Position numbers and translations under genes: made by a program. Under the pieces are notes generated by a model. That model was not told the origin of the DNA. It searched no databases and saw nothing but the letters and a program-made list of their open reading frames with translations. Shown here piece by piece: positions 21,914 through 34,299 of a stretch of DNA of 64,000 nt. Numbering within the stretch: position 1 is the first letter of the stretch; each line of letters opens with the position of its first letter. Source of the DNA: Endothia cerciana (taxonomy: Eukaryota > Ascomycota > Sordariomycetes > Diaporthales > Cryphonectriaceae); NCBI GenBank assembly GCA_026119935.1, contig JALRMH010000011.1, positions 186,001 to 250,000 of the forward strand. Direction: 5' to 3'.

Positions 21914-24900
21914 ATGCACGCCATGAATAAGATAGCAAACATGAGAAACTGGTCAGAGCGGATGAGTCCCGCCTTTGGCATGTCCTCGAGGCCCAGCATG
22001 GGCATGTCGATGCAGGGTCTCCATCCACACCAGAAGATTACTCCCCAAGGCGCCTCTCCCATAACGCCTCCTCAGATCGGCGACTCTGTCATCCACCATG
22101 CCTTCAACGTGCCCTTCGCGTCCGAGCTGGCCGGCCCCGACACCGAGGACATCCTCCACGCTACCACCGACGCCGTCCTCAGGTGGACGCACCCTGCCGA
22201 GGCCCCCGATGACGTCCCGGTCCACGAGCTTCCCGTCCATGCCGATAATCTCGGTCGGCTGAGGAAGATGTGCAAGGACATAACGACCAGCCAGCTGCCG
22301 ATCGAGGCCCATGTCATCTCCACCACGCCGAAGCACGTCAAAGGCCAGGTCACCACCGTCTGCCTCTCGGGCTCTCTGGACCTCGTCTGGCAGACGAGGG
22401 AGAAGCTTCTTAACGAGACCCCTCTGTCCCTGGTGTGTAGCTGGATATCCCGCCGCGCCGCGTTGCGTAATACCCTCGAGAATGCAGATCCACTAACTCC
22501 TCCTGCCTGCTCCAGCGCTGTACTACCGTGGACATCGACGGGGATATGGTTGCCGACCTCAACGCCGGTTCCCTCAAACAGGCTGTGACCGAGACCCTCG
22601 ACAGCATATCGGCCTTCTGCGGAGTCGACATCTTCCTGCTCGGACCGAAGCTTACACCGCTTGCCGATGGCGTGAACGGTGACGATGAGATGCGGAGAGA
22701 CCAGCGGTGGAGAGTGGCCATCTATGGCGACATATTGTCCTCGGAACACGCGAAGACCCGTGTCCTCGTCTCCATTGACCAATGGGTATGACACAACACA
22801 CTATATGCTTGACAGGAGGCTGTGGCTAACACCGATGCAGCTTGGCCGGGTCGTTGATGCTATGCATATGGACCTCTCGATCCAACAGCTCATCTGCGGC
22901 CGGAACCGAAAGAACATCAAGCTGATCGAATCGGCCACCGGCACTGCCATCTACTTCCCCCCGCCCTTCTCGACGTACTTTCGATACTGCCCCAGCAACG
23001 CTCAGCCCCGAAACCCGAACGAGCTACTCATCACCGGCGATAAGCCCCGGCAAATCGAGCTTGCTAAACTCAAGCTGCGGGACCTGCTGAACCGTGTCCG
23101 GCTCTACGTCAAGGATGTGCCAATGCCGGCGGAGAAGATCGATACCATCCTCCTGACTCGTCTCGACAAGGTCCGCAAGATTGTCGAGACGAACGGGTCC
23201 TACATCCAGTTCCCACCCTTGGGCTCGAGGCAGAACACGGTCCGGGTGCAGGCCACCGAGAACCTGCATATCGAGCGTACGGTGCGGGAGCTTATGTCTC
23301 TTGTAAGTTGGAACGAAGGAGGTATACTTCGAGCGGGTCGGCTGACGAGGGATTTAGGCCGGACAGTTCTACAGCGGATTCTGGGCGGCTCAGCCGGATG
23401 GCAGGAGGCTGCCCGAGGACAACGATATCAGGATCATGCTTGGAGACATCTGTGCCAACTCCGACGCCGAGATTTCCTTTCAGCGGCTTTCATTCACCAT
23501 CGACGGCTCCGATGATGCGGTCAAGGCTGCGCTTCACGTGATCTCCCAGATCCGATTCGTTACACAGTCGCAGTACACCATCAGGGTCAAGATCGAGCTT
23601 GCCAACGAGCACAAGGAATTCGTGAGCGGGAAGAAGAATGGCAAGATCAACAAGATCATGGGGCAGAGTACGTTCAACGTGAAAATCCTTACTCGGTGGA
23701 AGTGGTGCTGACGTCCTGGGCAGGCAACGTCCAGATCATGTTCGAGAACTTCGGAGAGTACAACTTCAACATCGACGTCAACGCCTCTTCCTACGACTCG
23801 ATGAAGCAGGGCCTGGGTCTGGTGGAGCAGGAGATGCCCGCCTCTATCTCGTTCCACGTGCCTGATCAGTACCACAAGCGAATCATTGGTATCGGCGGTC
23901 AGCACATCCAGCGTATCATGAAGAAGCACTCTGTCTTCGTCAAGTTCTCCAACGCCCAGGAACGCAGTAAGTCTCTTCAGATCTCGGCACCCCGTCCAGA
24001 TTTTTCTGAATCTCACTAACCCCTCCAGACGGTATGATCCGAGAGGACGACGACAACACGCTGGACAACGTGATTTGTCGGACACCTGCCCGCAATGCGC
24101 AGAGCCTCGAACTTGTCAAGTCGGAGATTCTGGAGATGGTTGATCGTGTTGTAAGTCGTCCGCTTCTCGTCACAAGAATAAAATATTGAACCTTCGTAGG
24201 ACTCCGAATTCACCTCTCAGGTCGTACCTGTGGACCGTCTCTACCACCGACAGCTGCTGGCCCGCCTGTCCGACATTGCAATCATGGAGAAGAAGTGGAA
24301 CTGCAAAATCATCTTCCCCGGCACAGAGCAGGCTAGTGATGAAGTTACCTTCACTGGACCTCAGTGGCAGGTACCTCTCTGCGTTGATGAGTTTCTCGTG
24401 GGTTTAATTCCTTTCCCTTGCCCGCCCAGTGCATGCTGACCTTCGGCAGGGAATGGTACCCGACAACCACGAAGTGATACTGGCTCGCACCCCAGCGCTG
24501 ATCAAGTACCTCGAGTCTCCCGAGTTTGTCAACGAGGTCGTGCCGAAGCTCAAGGCCCAGCATGTGGTCGACCTCAGTGTCCACGAGAACTCTTCCGAGT
24601 TGACCGACGATGGCCAGCCAACCGTCACTCTCCTGTGGACCTTCACTCGCAACAATGCAGGTGGTCTGCGCGATGCTATGCAACTTCTGTATGCACACTT
24701 CGCCACTGCGGGCGTCGAAGAGACCATCATCAAAGGATCCATCCCCCGGCCGAAGTCAGATACATTCGAGGAGTCGCTCCAGTACTTTGACTCGAAGCTG
24801 CTGCAGCATGCACCCACAACAGTTGCGACCGACTCCCCCACCAAGTCCGCCTTTGGCGACGAGGTTGCCCGCGAACGCAGCACCATCTTTGACAAGCTCC

Positions 24901-25280
24901 GGAAGCCCGGAAGCATGTCATCGATCTCTTCTTTCTTGGACCGCCGCAAGAACAGCTCCCACTCGGCAACTGTCTCTCTGTTCAAGGGCTCGAGCAATGT
25001 GTCCAAGTCTTCCCTCATCTCGATTGAATCGACCCGCAGCTTCCACGCTGACCGAAACCCGTGGAACGATAGCGGTGTAAACCTACCAGACGACGACAGC
25101 CCCTGGCCGAGTCGTCCCTTTGGAAACAGCTCCGGTGACAAGCTGACGCCCAACGGCATCCCTCAGCCCGGCGATGTTACTCCCCGTCACAATACCCGAC
25201 AGTCTGCAGACAGCGGCCGTCCTTCCACCTCCCACTCTACGAATTCTGGATACCCCGGTCCGATTGGACCTTATCGGTAG
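21914..25280 (+). CDS. multi-KH-domain RNA-binding protein (yeast YLL032C-like)
   Basis: Eight exons: 21914-22432, 22516-22785, 22841-23302, 23358-23667, 23724-23966, 24029-24150, 24200-24370 and 24450-25280; 975 aa, all phases consistent. KH modules are visible as a degenerate one with ICGRNRKNI (281-289, GRNR in place of GxxG) and a canonical one with IIGIGGQHI (574-582). Further KH-like helices surround KIDTILLTRLDKVRK and the exon 6-8 segments. The C-terminal 200 residues are Ser/Asn/Pro-rich and disordered. KH domains bind single-stranded RNA. The closest pattern I know is the fungal family containing YLL032C, whose role is poorly known. ATG 21914 (MHAMNK) is chosen; ATG 21923 is close behind. 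The open frame upstream has a hydrophobic, leader-like composition. Confidence 0.85.
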
Positions 25281-26563
25281 ATTCTTGGCTCTTAGAAACT
25301 CGACGTCAAAATACCCCGGCTGGATATACCCTGGCGCGAAAAAAAATACCCAGACAGTTGTCATGCATTTGGTCGGCTCTGCTCTCTCTTTCGGCCCCTG
25401 ATTTCAGCCATGTCGCGTTCTTGGGATCGTTGCCATTGAAGGATTGCTGCTTTCTAGTTCTCCACTCGTTCCCGGGCACGGAACTGAAGAACCGGCAGTG
25501 TGTGTGTAATGGCGCTCCAAGGACGACCCGATCTGGCTTCTCTTTCTTTTGCTTGAATTTCTTCGGCGTTCAGTGGCTTGTTTGAAGATTTCATTTCCAG
25601 TATATTTCGTCTTTCATCGTCCGCTCATCCTCACATATACACAAAATCAAAAAGCAGCACAAAACAGTGTAAAGAAAAGATAAAAAGGGCCTACATATCG
25701 TCCGGATCGCACCTTGGGGACGGGATCGACGCTGATGATACCAATTCATGATGTGGAAGAGGAACGAGATGATGAGTTGGACGGATGGATGGTACGAAAG
25801 GAATGTACGTGGCAACGGACCTCGTTGGAGTGATAAAGATATGGACAGGCTGGTGGACGGGTGGGACCAGGTAAGGAAGTGTATTCTTTAATGCTCACTT
25901 ATAGCGATGGCAGAAATACAGATGATACCCAGCGAGTCTCTGTCTCACATGCCTCCTCTCCCACGTATCATTCGGATAAAGTGTGACAGGTTTTTGATGC
26001 CCTTCGCACTAAGCCCGTCCCTCCTTGTCCTGCGCCCACTTGCGCCCCGCCCTAGTCCCTTCTTTCTTTGCTCGTGCCGTTCTCCTCGAACTTCTTCTGT
26101 CCCTCTCTGTTCGAGTTCGGGCATGGAGGGGCGCCATCATCTCGGCTATGATGAGTCTAAGTTCGGAATGGCGCCGTACTGTAGCAAGAGCCTCATGAAC
26201 TCAACCGCCCTGTGTCGGGTCTTCAACCTCCCTCTCCAGCGCAAAGGTCCGCAACACCCTCGGCGGTCCTCGATCACAGGCCCCATACCGGAGAAGCAAG
26301 TGGAAGGACACAGCAAATAACAAATGCTTAACTATCAAACACTCAAATTCCAAATACGCCCAGATGTAACATCAAACTCGCAAATGCTAGAAACAAAAAA
26401 CGCCATGCAGATCGACGAACCGGCGCTTAGATCCAATCCGCCCTTATACCTTGAGAGATCACGCTTCATCAGGCCGACATTCCATGGGAATGGAGTGATG
26501 GATCAACCCCCCCACATGCCCTCGTAAACTCGTCGACCGTCGCCCTCCAGCAGGACGCGCACC
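25281..26563. other. convergent intergenic region
   Basis: 1.28 kb between the KH gene and the channel gene, both of which end here. Open frames (longest 137 codons at 25907-26320) show no motif. A CT-rich stretch lies around 25995-26110. Confidence 0.5.
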
Positions 26564-29527
26564 TCAGAACCCGCGCATATGCACCGCCCCCCCGCCATAC
26601 CCGCCTCCGTCCACATGCGGCATCCCATCCCTGTGCTGCTGCTCCCTCTCCCTCTGCATGGCAAGGATGATCTCCGTCAGCCTGTCAATCTTGTCGTTCA
26701 GCTCCGCGATCTTGACCTCCACCTGCGTCGGCGCATCGACGTCATCGTTCGCGGCGTCTGTCGTCGGCGTCGCGGCGCTCGGGACCCGCGTGGGCGAGTC
26801 CCTTGGCGCCTGGATCGGCTCGAACACGCTCATGCTCATGCGCGAGGGCCTGTTCAGCCGCGGCGAGGACGAGGACGCCGGTCTTATCTTGGCCCGCGAG
26901 GCCTTCCTCGACACCGTGCCGCCGGCGCCCGTCTCCACGCGGGGACCCTTGAAGCCGGCGAATGCGTCGGGCGTCACCCTGCCGCGGATGGTCTCGTAGA
27001 GCATGATGACGCCCACGATGGGGAAGTGCGTCGCCTTGAGCAGGAGGATGCGGGCGGCGCGGAACTTGTGGTCGGAGGGCAGGAAGATGCGGAAGGGGCG
27101 GAATATGATGAGCGCCAGCAGGTTGAAGGGCGGGTAGAAGTGGGTGAGGCGGTTGGAGGTGGAGGCCTCGAGGACGTAGACGCTGTAGACGTAGAGGTAC
27201 TCTTCGCGGGCGTGACTGATGACGCGGGAGAAGGAGTTCGAGAGCATACCTATGACGGTCAGAAGACGAACGCGAGGCCCGGACACGGGGTGGTGATATT
27301 TGTGGCTGGCTCACCCGTCAGACTGCCCATTAGCAGGAAGCTGGATAGCGTCACGAATATGAACATCAGAGGAGGCCCTAGGATCGGGTCGATGCGGCCC
27401 ATGATCTCGAAACCAACATAGCTCGAGCCGTAGAATATCTTGGTCAGATCCATTGCCATCTCTTTGAGCGTCTGCAATAGGACATCAGAAATGAACGGGT
27501 GCGAATCCCGGCTTGCAGATATGTAAGAACACGTACAAATGCTTCGCGCCCAATGAGTGAGAACGTAGTCAGAAATCCCATGTAAAGAATGATAACGAGG
27601 ACCATGAATCTAGAGCACTATAGTCAGGGCCATATTGAGCAGACTGGTCTGGGCTAAGAAGCTTACTTGATGAAGTCCTTGCCCATTTCCTTCAGACAAG
27701 GAATGAGCGTACCCCAGTAAGGCGACAGGGACAGGACAGAGCAGACGCGGGGGACCATGAACAGAGCCTCGAGAGAGAGTATGTCAAACGACTGTTCGAT
27801 GAGCGCCATGTCATGCCTCGAGAGGCCGACAATGCCTGCACTTCAGGTTAGCTGACCACCAGAAGACAGTCTTGAGCCCGGGTCGACGTACGCATGACCG
27901 CAAATACGAATCCGATGCAAATCATGGTTATATCGAACAAGTTCCATATCTGCAGCACCGTGAGCGATGGTCCAGTGGGCGCGGGTCTCGCGGCGGTATG
28001 TTCTTACATCAGTCGCATAGAAGATCGATCCCGCGTCGCTCCACTCACTCAGCTCATCGTAGAAGAAGGCCGCGAACCAGATGTACAGGAGGACCTCGGC
28101 TAGGCTGATCTTGTCCGGATCTCTCTCCACGAGCACAGAGTAGTACAGGAAGAGGAAGAGGAAGAAGAAGACGACCTCAAAGCTCTTCAGGTATTTAGGA
28201 ACCCGGAGCCGGGAGAAGGGATCGGCCGTCGTCTTGTTGTAGAACCGGGGCCGCTTGACCGAGTTGACCTCGAGTCCTGACAAAAACGATTAGTATGCGG
28301 CGCGTGCCATTCCGATCGTCAAGACACTTACTATCCCAGAACACGATGTCACCTTTCCATATGCCCGTGATGATTTTCTGCACGACATGCTGGCTCAAGA
28401 AGCGCTTGGCGTCTGCGACGGCCGCGATTTCCAGCGCATTGAGTGTAACAAATGGCTTGGTCGGGTCCTCCTCTTCCTCGTCCTCGTCCTCACCGTGCAT
28501 TGTCAGCCGGGAAATGGACTTCAATAGCTGATACCGCTTGTTGCTGCCTGTGTTTAGGAACGCATTCTTGGCCGAGCTCACCGTCTCGGACAATGACTGG
28601 GCAAGCAGGGCGGTGTTCTCGTCGACCTCCTCGGACAGGCGGCCGTTCTCTTCATCGCGACCCTCACCTTCATTGGCGCTGTGCTCCGGACCCGGAATCT
28701 CGTAGAGACAGTAATCCACAACTTCCCTCTCGGACAGGTGTGTCAGGAAGCGCCAGGCCACGATCTCTGCTGCGCTCGCTCGTGCCTCGTTGACGCTCTT
28801 CTCCTCCGTTGCAGCCCCATAGTGCCACTTCAGGGCCCTGGCACAGCAGTCAGCAAGCCGCGTCACAGATGTGTGCTGCAAGAGCCAGGGGGACAAGTCG
28901 CGGCTAATCCATCCACTCAGTCCGCAGCGGTGAACCAGGTAGGTGAAATCACGCTGAAGTGTGCCCCGGGCGATCATCTCACTTGAGATTGACACAGCCA
29001 CGGACAGCGTCGACGGTTCACCCGGCCCGTTGTGGGAGCAGCCACTGAGGGGCGCCGTCGCTATGCAAGGTGGTGACCGCCAAGATTGTGGGAAAACGTT
29101 GTGTCAGACGCAGGTACCGCCAATCTCCCGCGCGGCTTGGCCGTCCACATGTGGAGGAGGCGGTATGGACGCTGGACTTACAGCAGGGCGTTGACGATTG
29201 CAGGATTGCAGCAAGTTTTGCTCAGATGCTCAACCAGTTTCGTGAGGCCCGCGCCTGCGGATGTCGTCCTCAGTTGCTCGAAGGTGACTGGCAGGACCAC
29301 GACCTCATTGAAGTATCTTTGTGCATCTTCGTGTTAGTGGCTGCTCTTCTCGTGATCTCACGTTGGATCCCTGCTCACATTGACAGCTTCTTGATCACAT
29401 CCCGGAAGGCGTCATCATCCCGAACGTCTGGCAGACCGTGGAAGAAGACCAACCGACCGTTCGGGGACGGCGTACGCGGTGCGTCGTTTGCCCCAGGTTG
29501 AGGACGGAACTTGGCGCGAACAGGCAT
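26564..29527 (-). CDS. YVC1: vacuolar TRP-type Ca2+-permeable cation channel
   Basis: Nine exons: 29527-29379, 29316-29182, 29044-28332, 28276-28008, 27949-27892, 27835-27667, 27609-27537, 27471-27315 and 27249-26564; 802 aa with all phases adding up. The cytosolic N-terminal half (1-360) contains VVVLPVTFEQLRTT and an EIAAVADAKRFLSQHVVQKII block typical of fungal Yvc1. Six hydrophobic segments follow at about 365-383, 392-408, 423-441, 457-477, 499-518 and 552-571. A pore-like FYGSSYVGFEIMG lies between the last two. After the last segment comes ILLLKATHFPIVGVIMLYE. The tail ends in a short coiled coil and Gly-rich residues. Yvc1 releases Ca2+ from the vacuole on hyperosmotic shock and stretch. 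The large exon count around the membrane region is notable. Confidence 0.92.
29045..29181 (-). other. unusually long intron 2 of the channel gene
   Basis: 137 bp against 55-65 bp for the other introns of the gene. Donor GTAAGT follows NALL. The acceptor CCCTCAG at 29045 is required by phase. A nearer-looking TGCATAG about 18 bp upstream leads to a stop codon within 15 codons. Confidence 0.75.
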
Positions 29528-30239
29528 ATTGGTAACGTCTTCGTTGCACCAGCTGGTAGGCGGCCCACGTCGTGATCCACGGCCTTGGGACGGCGAAAGG
29601 ATGGAGAAAGTGGACGCGTAGACGGGGCCATCCGGCCGCGGTATTATTATGTCAAGCCAAGGAGCGTCGTTGAGGCTATCTTTAGCCTCCCCGCATCACG
29701 GTCTCAGATAGGTGGTGGCGTGGGGTTCCCAGGCCTGGCCCCAGGGGGATTGGCCCACCGCAACAGGCCGTATCTTCGATGTTCAGCAGTTGACAGGCCT
29801 GCGCCTGGGGTGCCCATGCGACCCTATCGTGCAGAATATGCAGCGGCCGTCCAATCTCTTCTTGACCTGGCCTCGTGACCACTGTGGACTGCTCGAGGAC
29901 CCTTAGATCTGTTCCACTCACAAGTTCAGGACTACCGATCGACGGGCCCCCAGTCTTGTTTTGATATGATGGATTATACCCTGCAGGATCTGGCAGGATG
30001 TCCTCACCTCGACGGTGCAGATGTCTAATGTGGGATGCTTTCGATCCTCCGGAGGATCCAACGACATGGTAAGTGACATCTTTAACTTGCAGCATGCTGA
30101 CTGCATGCGCCCTGGCAATGATCGCAGCCCTCTGCTGCTGCCCGGCCTGTCCTTGGAACCCTGGCTGGCCCCCACTACTGTAGGCCTCTCTGGGTCCGCT
30201 ACCAGCAGCCCGCTTCCAAAGGCAGCCCTCGCGACAACT
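29528..30239. other. upstream region of the channel gene
   Basis: About 0.7 kb that should contain the channel promoter. Short open frames on both strands (for example 29682-30095 on -) show no recognisable motif. Confidence 0.45.
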
Positions 30240-30620
30240 ATGTCCCCTGTCACGCAGGAACGAAGGAAACTACTCAACCTCCCTGTTGAGATCTTCTCGG
30301 TCATTATCTTTGCACTGTCGACGCTGACGACACCCTGAGTGCTGCCAGCTTGGTCATGACATGCTTACACCCCAGCGCGGTCTGGGACAACGACGCAGAG
30401 GCACAGATGTTCATCTTGATGAAGGAGGCTGTTGGAACGAAGGTAGTGTCGGCCAATACGCAGAAGTTCCTTCGTCCACCTTCACTTCAGGTCCATGGTT
30501 GGCGCCGCCACCAGGCTGCTACCGTCGACCTCACGCATGAGTATCAGGGAGGTGCACAGAGGCTTCTAGGAGCTCAACGTCCACTGCCTCAATGAGGAGG
30601 CTAGAGTACGGGAATCATCT
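30240..30620 (+). pseudogene. F-box protein relic with two frameshifts
   Basis: ATG 30240 opens MSPVTQERRKLLNLPVEIFSVI, a typical F-box start (LPVEIF). The frame stops at 30336-30338, but one frame over the sequence continues as DADDTLSAASLVMTCLH...VWDNDAEAQ, the expected remainder of the F-box and the following segment. A second shift near 30480 is needed to continue as HFRSMVGAATRLLP, and that frame meets a TAG at 30567-30569. An intron does not explain the first shift, because the two halves abut directly. F-box proteins link substrates to SCF ubiquitin ligases; this copy looks dead. No 3' end is recognisable. Confidence 0.55.
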
Positions 30621-30949
30621 CTCGTGAGTGTCAAATCATAGTCTTCATAGGTCCTGTCTGCCATCCCCTGCCACTAACGTCGTGGCTCATCTGCTATGCC
30701 ACTGAGGTAGTGAAGTTGCGCCGGGTAGAGAGTGTGATTGTGATCTCACATGGACGATAATGATCCGCATCCTATGAGGATATTCTTGCATTACTCTGGG
30801 TGCTGTGTCCAATCAATGTCTGGCGGCTTGGCTGAAGGTTTGTGGTCGTGCCAGCAACAACCTGCCACCTGTCATACTGCCCGAGGCGTGTCTTGTCCGA
30901 TACGTCGACGAGGACGAGGATCTTGAGCGACGTCGCCGGGGCATCTTCG

Positions 30950-32114
30950 TCACTGTGCTCCTCGGCACATTCCATTACCGACCGCTCGAACCGCGTCTTT
31001 TTCTCGGGGCAGTCTTCGCCTCAGCGGCCTTCCCCTTCGCCTCGAGATCCAGGCGTTCTGCCTCAGATTTCTCTTCATCTTCTGGGCTTCTCCGGCTTTC
31101 ATCTCTGCCTCTGTCTCGTGCTCCTGCTCCCTCTGAAGACGTTCCGTGAACAACACTTGAGCGTCATCGATCAAGTGGTTGGCCGCCTGTCTGGAATTAT
31201 ACTGGAGCCAGTCCAGCAGGAATGGCCTGTGGCCATGTTTGACTTGCTCAGACCATCGCAGGAGGCTGACGTACATCCGACAGAGGGACTCTGGCAGTCT
31301 GTCATGCAACCTCTGCTTGGGCGACTTTGCCGCCCATTCCTCCTTGCTCGGCATACGGGTCCACAGAGAAATGATCAGCTTGTCATCGCTGTAACGCGTG
31401 GCGAGTCTCACTGCGTTCCGGAACGAATGAACACCTCCCACGGTGCAAGACACGCCTCGTCGCCTTTCCGGTACTGCAGAATCCATGGGTCAAAGGACTC
31501 GTGCCAGACCAGTGAGGTGCATTCCTCAGTTGGGATTCTTGGCTTCCAAGGAGCATTTCCTTGTCGGTCCGGTAATCAAACTCCTTCAAGACGGCAGGGC
31601 GGGGAATAGATGCTCATTTGTCGTGTTCTGCCCGCTATTCAGGCTGCTTCACCCCCTGATGCCCGATGATAAGCTCGAAATATTTCTTGTGACTGGAATT
31701 CTGGACCGTTGCCACCTTGGCTGTAGCCAGCTGGGTCGGCAACAGGACCTGTCTAGGCTGGCCCTCTGCCGCCGGCGCGAGCGCTGATGGCCCTGGCTTT
31801 CCCGTCCGTGGTGTTGAAGCTGCAACACCGGAGGTCTCTTCCGCAGCTGTCGGCTAGGATCTGTACTCCGCCACGCCACATGGGGCGTTCTTCAGCTTCC
31901 CGTCGTTGTCGGTCTCTGCTGAGCTGTCCGTGATGGTCTCGGTGATGACCTTGCCCTCGTTCTCCTGTGCCACACGCTTCTCCCCTTCCTTGGTAATGCG
32001 AGTAATGGCGTCTCCTGCGAGGGTCAACGACGTGAACGGGCTTCGTCTCTGCCCCGCTTCTAGATCGACGAGCTGGGGACCGGGTTTCCGCTCGGATGTT
32101 GGCTGATATTTCAT
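30950..32114 (-). pseudogene. decayed minus-strand coding sequence of unknown family
   Basis: ATG 32114 begins an open frame of about 86 codons (MKYQPTSERKPGPQLVDLE...) with coding-like composition, ending at 31854. Downstream on the same strand, protein-like segments appear one after another in different frames: one containing SSHKKYFELIIGHQGV, then KEFDYRTDKEMLLG, then HESFDPWILQYRKGDE, then LIISLWTRMPSKEEW in the 178-codon frame ending at 30950. That last part continues through LLDWLQYNSRQAANHL into a Glu/Arg-rich coiled coil. Successive short segments switching frame look like an old gene with indels rather than exons, since splice signals do not line up. The original function is not recognised. 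Confidence 0.4.
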
Positions 32115-33581
32115 ATGCTGATGGGCCGTCACAGGCTGAGGTTACCCGCCTGGCACGGTGGTAGGAACCGCCTGTACATATGTCCGTGCAGACGAGGGCG
32201 CGGGAGGCGGTGTCGAGGTCGGAGCCGCAATACTAGGCGGCCCGGAGGACTATGCAGGAGTCTGCGTCTGCGACTGCATCTGCGAGGTGCCCCTCACGGG
32301 CTTCTGTCGAGGATACGGCCCTTTCTTCCTCCCCCAGAGCTTCCTGAAGATCCTTGGCGTGCTCTGGCGACAGTGGCTGCTTGTATTAGCCGATCTGGCT
32401 CCGATACAAGCCTCACGTCGCGAACGACGCGAGATCCAGAGACGTCATCATCTTTGGCGAAATGCCTAACTTCCCCCCCCCCCCCTACTTCTGAAGAAAC
32501 AAAAGGCTGAATGAACTCTTTTTTAATGTTTCTTGAGTAAGATCTTGTATGACTCTCGGGATCGAGTCCTTGTGTGTCGTTGTCGTGGTGTTTGCGAGAG
32601 CGATCGAGAAGCGGCTTGGAGGTTTGCAGTTAGAAACTTCGATCTTGGTAGTGGGCGTCAAAGCTTGCACCGCTGCGGCCCCCTCAGTTCTTATATGTTC
32701 GAAGTCATTCAATAAAACCACACCCTGGCAGCTGTACCGGCAGCTAATCATTTCAATCAAGTTCAGGTTGCGTTGAAGCATCTTGTCAATGCACCCTCAC
32801 ATCAGACTCATTTGCCTCTTGCCTCGGTCAGCGTCCACGCCAAACCCCAGATCCCTGCACCCTCTCCCCCTTCACGCACACACACAAGCACGTCTCCCTA
32901 GCTGTGGCATTCATTTGTGGTTTCTCCTGCGAGACGCGCGTTGAGTATAAAGAGCGGTGCAGCGGGTCCCATACCCCTCCCAACCATAGCCCTCAGGAGG
33001 CCGTACATGTTGTCTTCGCGAGGGCTGCAGATTCTGTTGTATCAGGCTGTTCAGCGCCCAGGGGTTAGCTCATCTGCCTTGAAGTCAACACATTCAATTT
33101 TTCAAATGTACTTCTGTTGTATTGCATATTGCTAAAATAAAGACATATGTTACCACAGATCCGTCGTTCAATATCCTTCTACTATATCTCGTCTATCAGC
33201 AATACTACTACCAGCTCTTTAAGCTTGTCAAGCTGCTGGACAAACCATTGGTCTCACCCTGACACTCGTCATGAAGCCGCCATTCATCGTCTCAAAGTTT
33301 TTCAAATCCCCTTGTTCTCACAGACGAGGCCTGCTAGATATCTTGCCTCTTCGGCCAGGTCATTCGTGTCAAAAGTGGTTGGTAAAGTCTGCGAAGTCCA
33401 AGAGCAGAGGCATCCAGGCTGAGAAGGGTCCTCGCAACGGGTATGCACCTGTCGGAAGTGGCGAACAATCAAGGGAAGGGCGACTGGGCCAGGTAACAAC
33501 TCCAATTAAAGGTACTTCTGAGAAACTTCATTACTAGAGAAGTGATCCATGTCGACCTGAATTGTTGGGGCTCAAATTAAT
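32115..33581. other. 1.5 kb without a convincing gene
   Basis: Only short overlapping frames are present. A run of 13 C lies at about 32473-32485. The segment 32500-32780 is AT-rich and may be the promoter side of the minus-strand relic. Nothing else was recognised. Confidence 0.45.
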
Positions 33582-34299
33582 TTACTCTATTTCACCACCT
33601 AGTCGTGCAAGTTCAAGATGAAGTTTGGTTGACCCCTCCGTGATATGCATCTGGGGGCACACCTCCTTGGTGCCGCTCGCTGTACTACATATCTGCCACT
33701 GGTACGCTGGCTTCGTTGGTGCCAAATCTTGAAAATCCTTTCCAGACAGAAGCAGTCCTTCGATAAACTGTGCAAGAACTTGCCGGGCCGTCCCCGGGTC
33801 CCCGAGTTCTTCGCTGTGAGCAGCGATCGAAAGCTCGAGTGGGTTGACCAACTCAACGATGTCCCACCGTTGGGCCGTTGAGACACTCCTACTTGCCCCC
33901 GTGTATCGGGCTGACATGGGCCCAGTTCTCAGGGCCATCTACAGCTCCTCAAGTCGATCCTCAATATCGTTCTTCTCGCCTCATCGCCTGCACATGCTCC
34001 CGCTCCTCTGCGAGCTCAGCCTCCAGTGCGGTGACCTCTAGTTGTGCCTCGGCGAGCTGCTCCTCGACTGTGGTCTGGGGAAGCCGGGACTTTGATGTCC
34101 TGCTCATAATCTGAATCGTGATGTCGCCCCGTCCGAGCATGGCCTCGGTCTCCGGTATGGTCTTGCCGTCCAGTACCCCAGCGGGCATCTGTTCGGGAGT
34201 ACGCGTGCCCGTTACGAGATCATCAAGCTGCTGCCTATATCTGTTGAGTATGTTTTTGCCCTTGGGCACGTTGGTTCTTGATTGTCTGCGATCGGACAT
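33582..34299 (-). pseudogene. coiled-coil hypothetical gene, frameshifted and stopped
   Basis: ATG 34299 opens MSDRRQSRTNVPKGKN and runs 112 codons to a stop at 33961-33963. It ends in a Glu/Ala/Leu-rich coiled coil (EEQLAEAQLEVTALEAELAEE). Just before that stop, another frame continues the heptad pattern as EKNDIEDRLEEL and meets TAG at 33939-33941. The same frame then continues for 118 codons from ATG 33938 (MALRTGPMSARYTG) with protein-like composition, including GTARQVLAQFIEGLLLSG. The simplest reading is one gene broken by one indel and one nonsense change. An intact 112-residue protein is the alternative. No family was recognised. Confidence 0.4.

Noticed and set aside
25907..26320. 137-codon + frame between the KH and channel genes
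   Set aside because: No motif, Pro/Ser/Leu-rich from a CT-rich stretch, and located in presumed 3' UTR.
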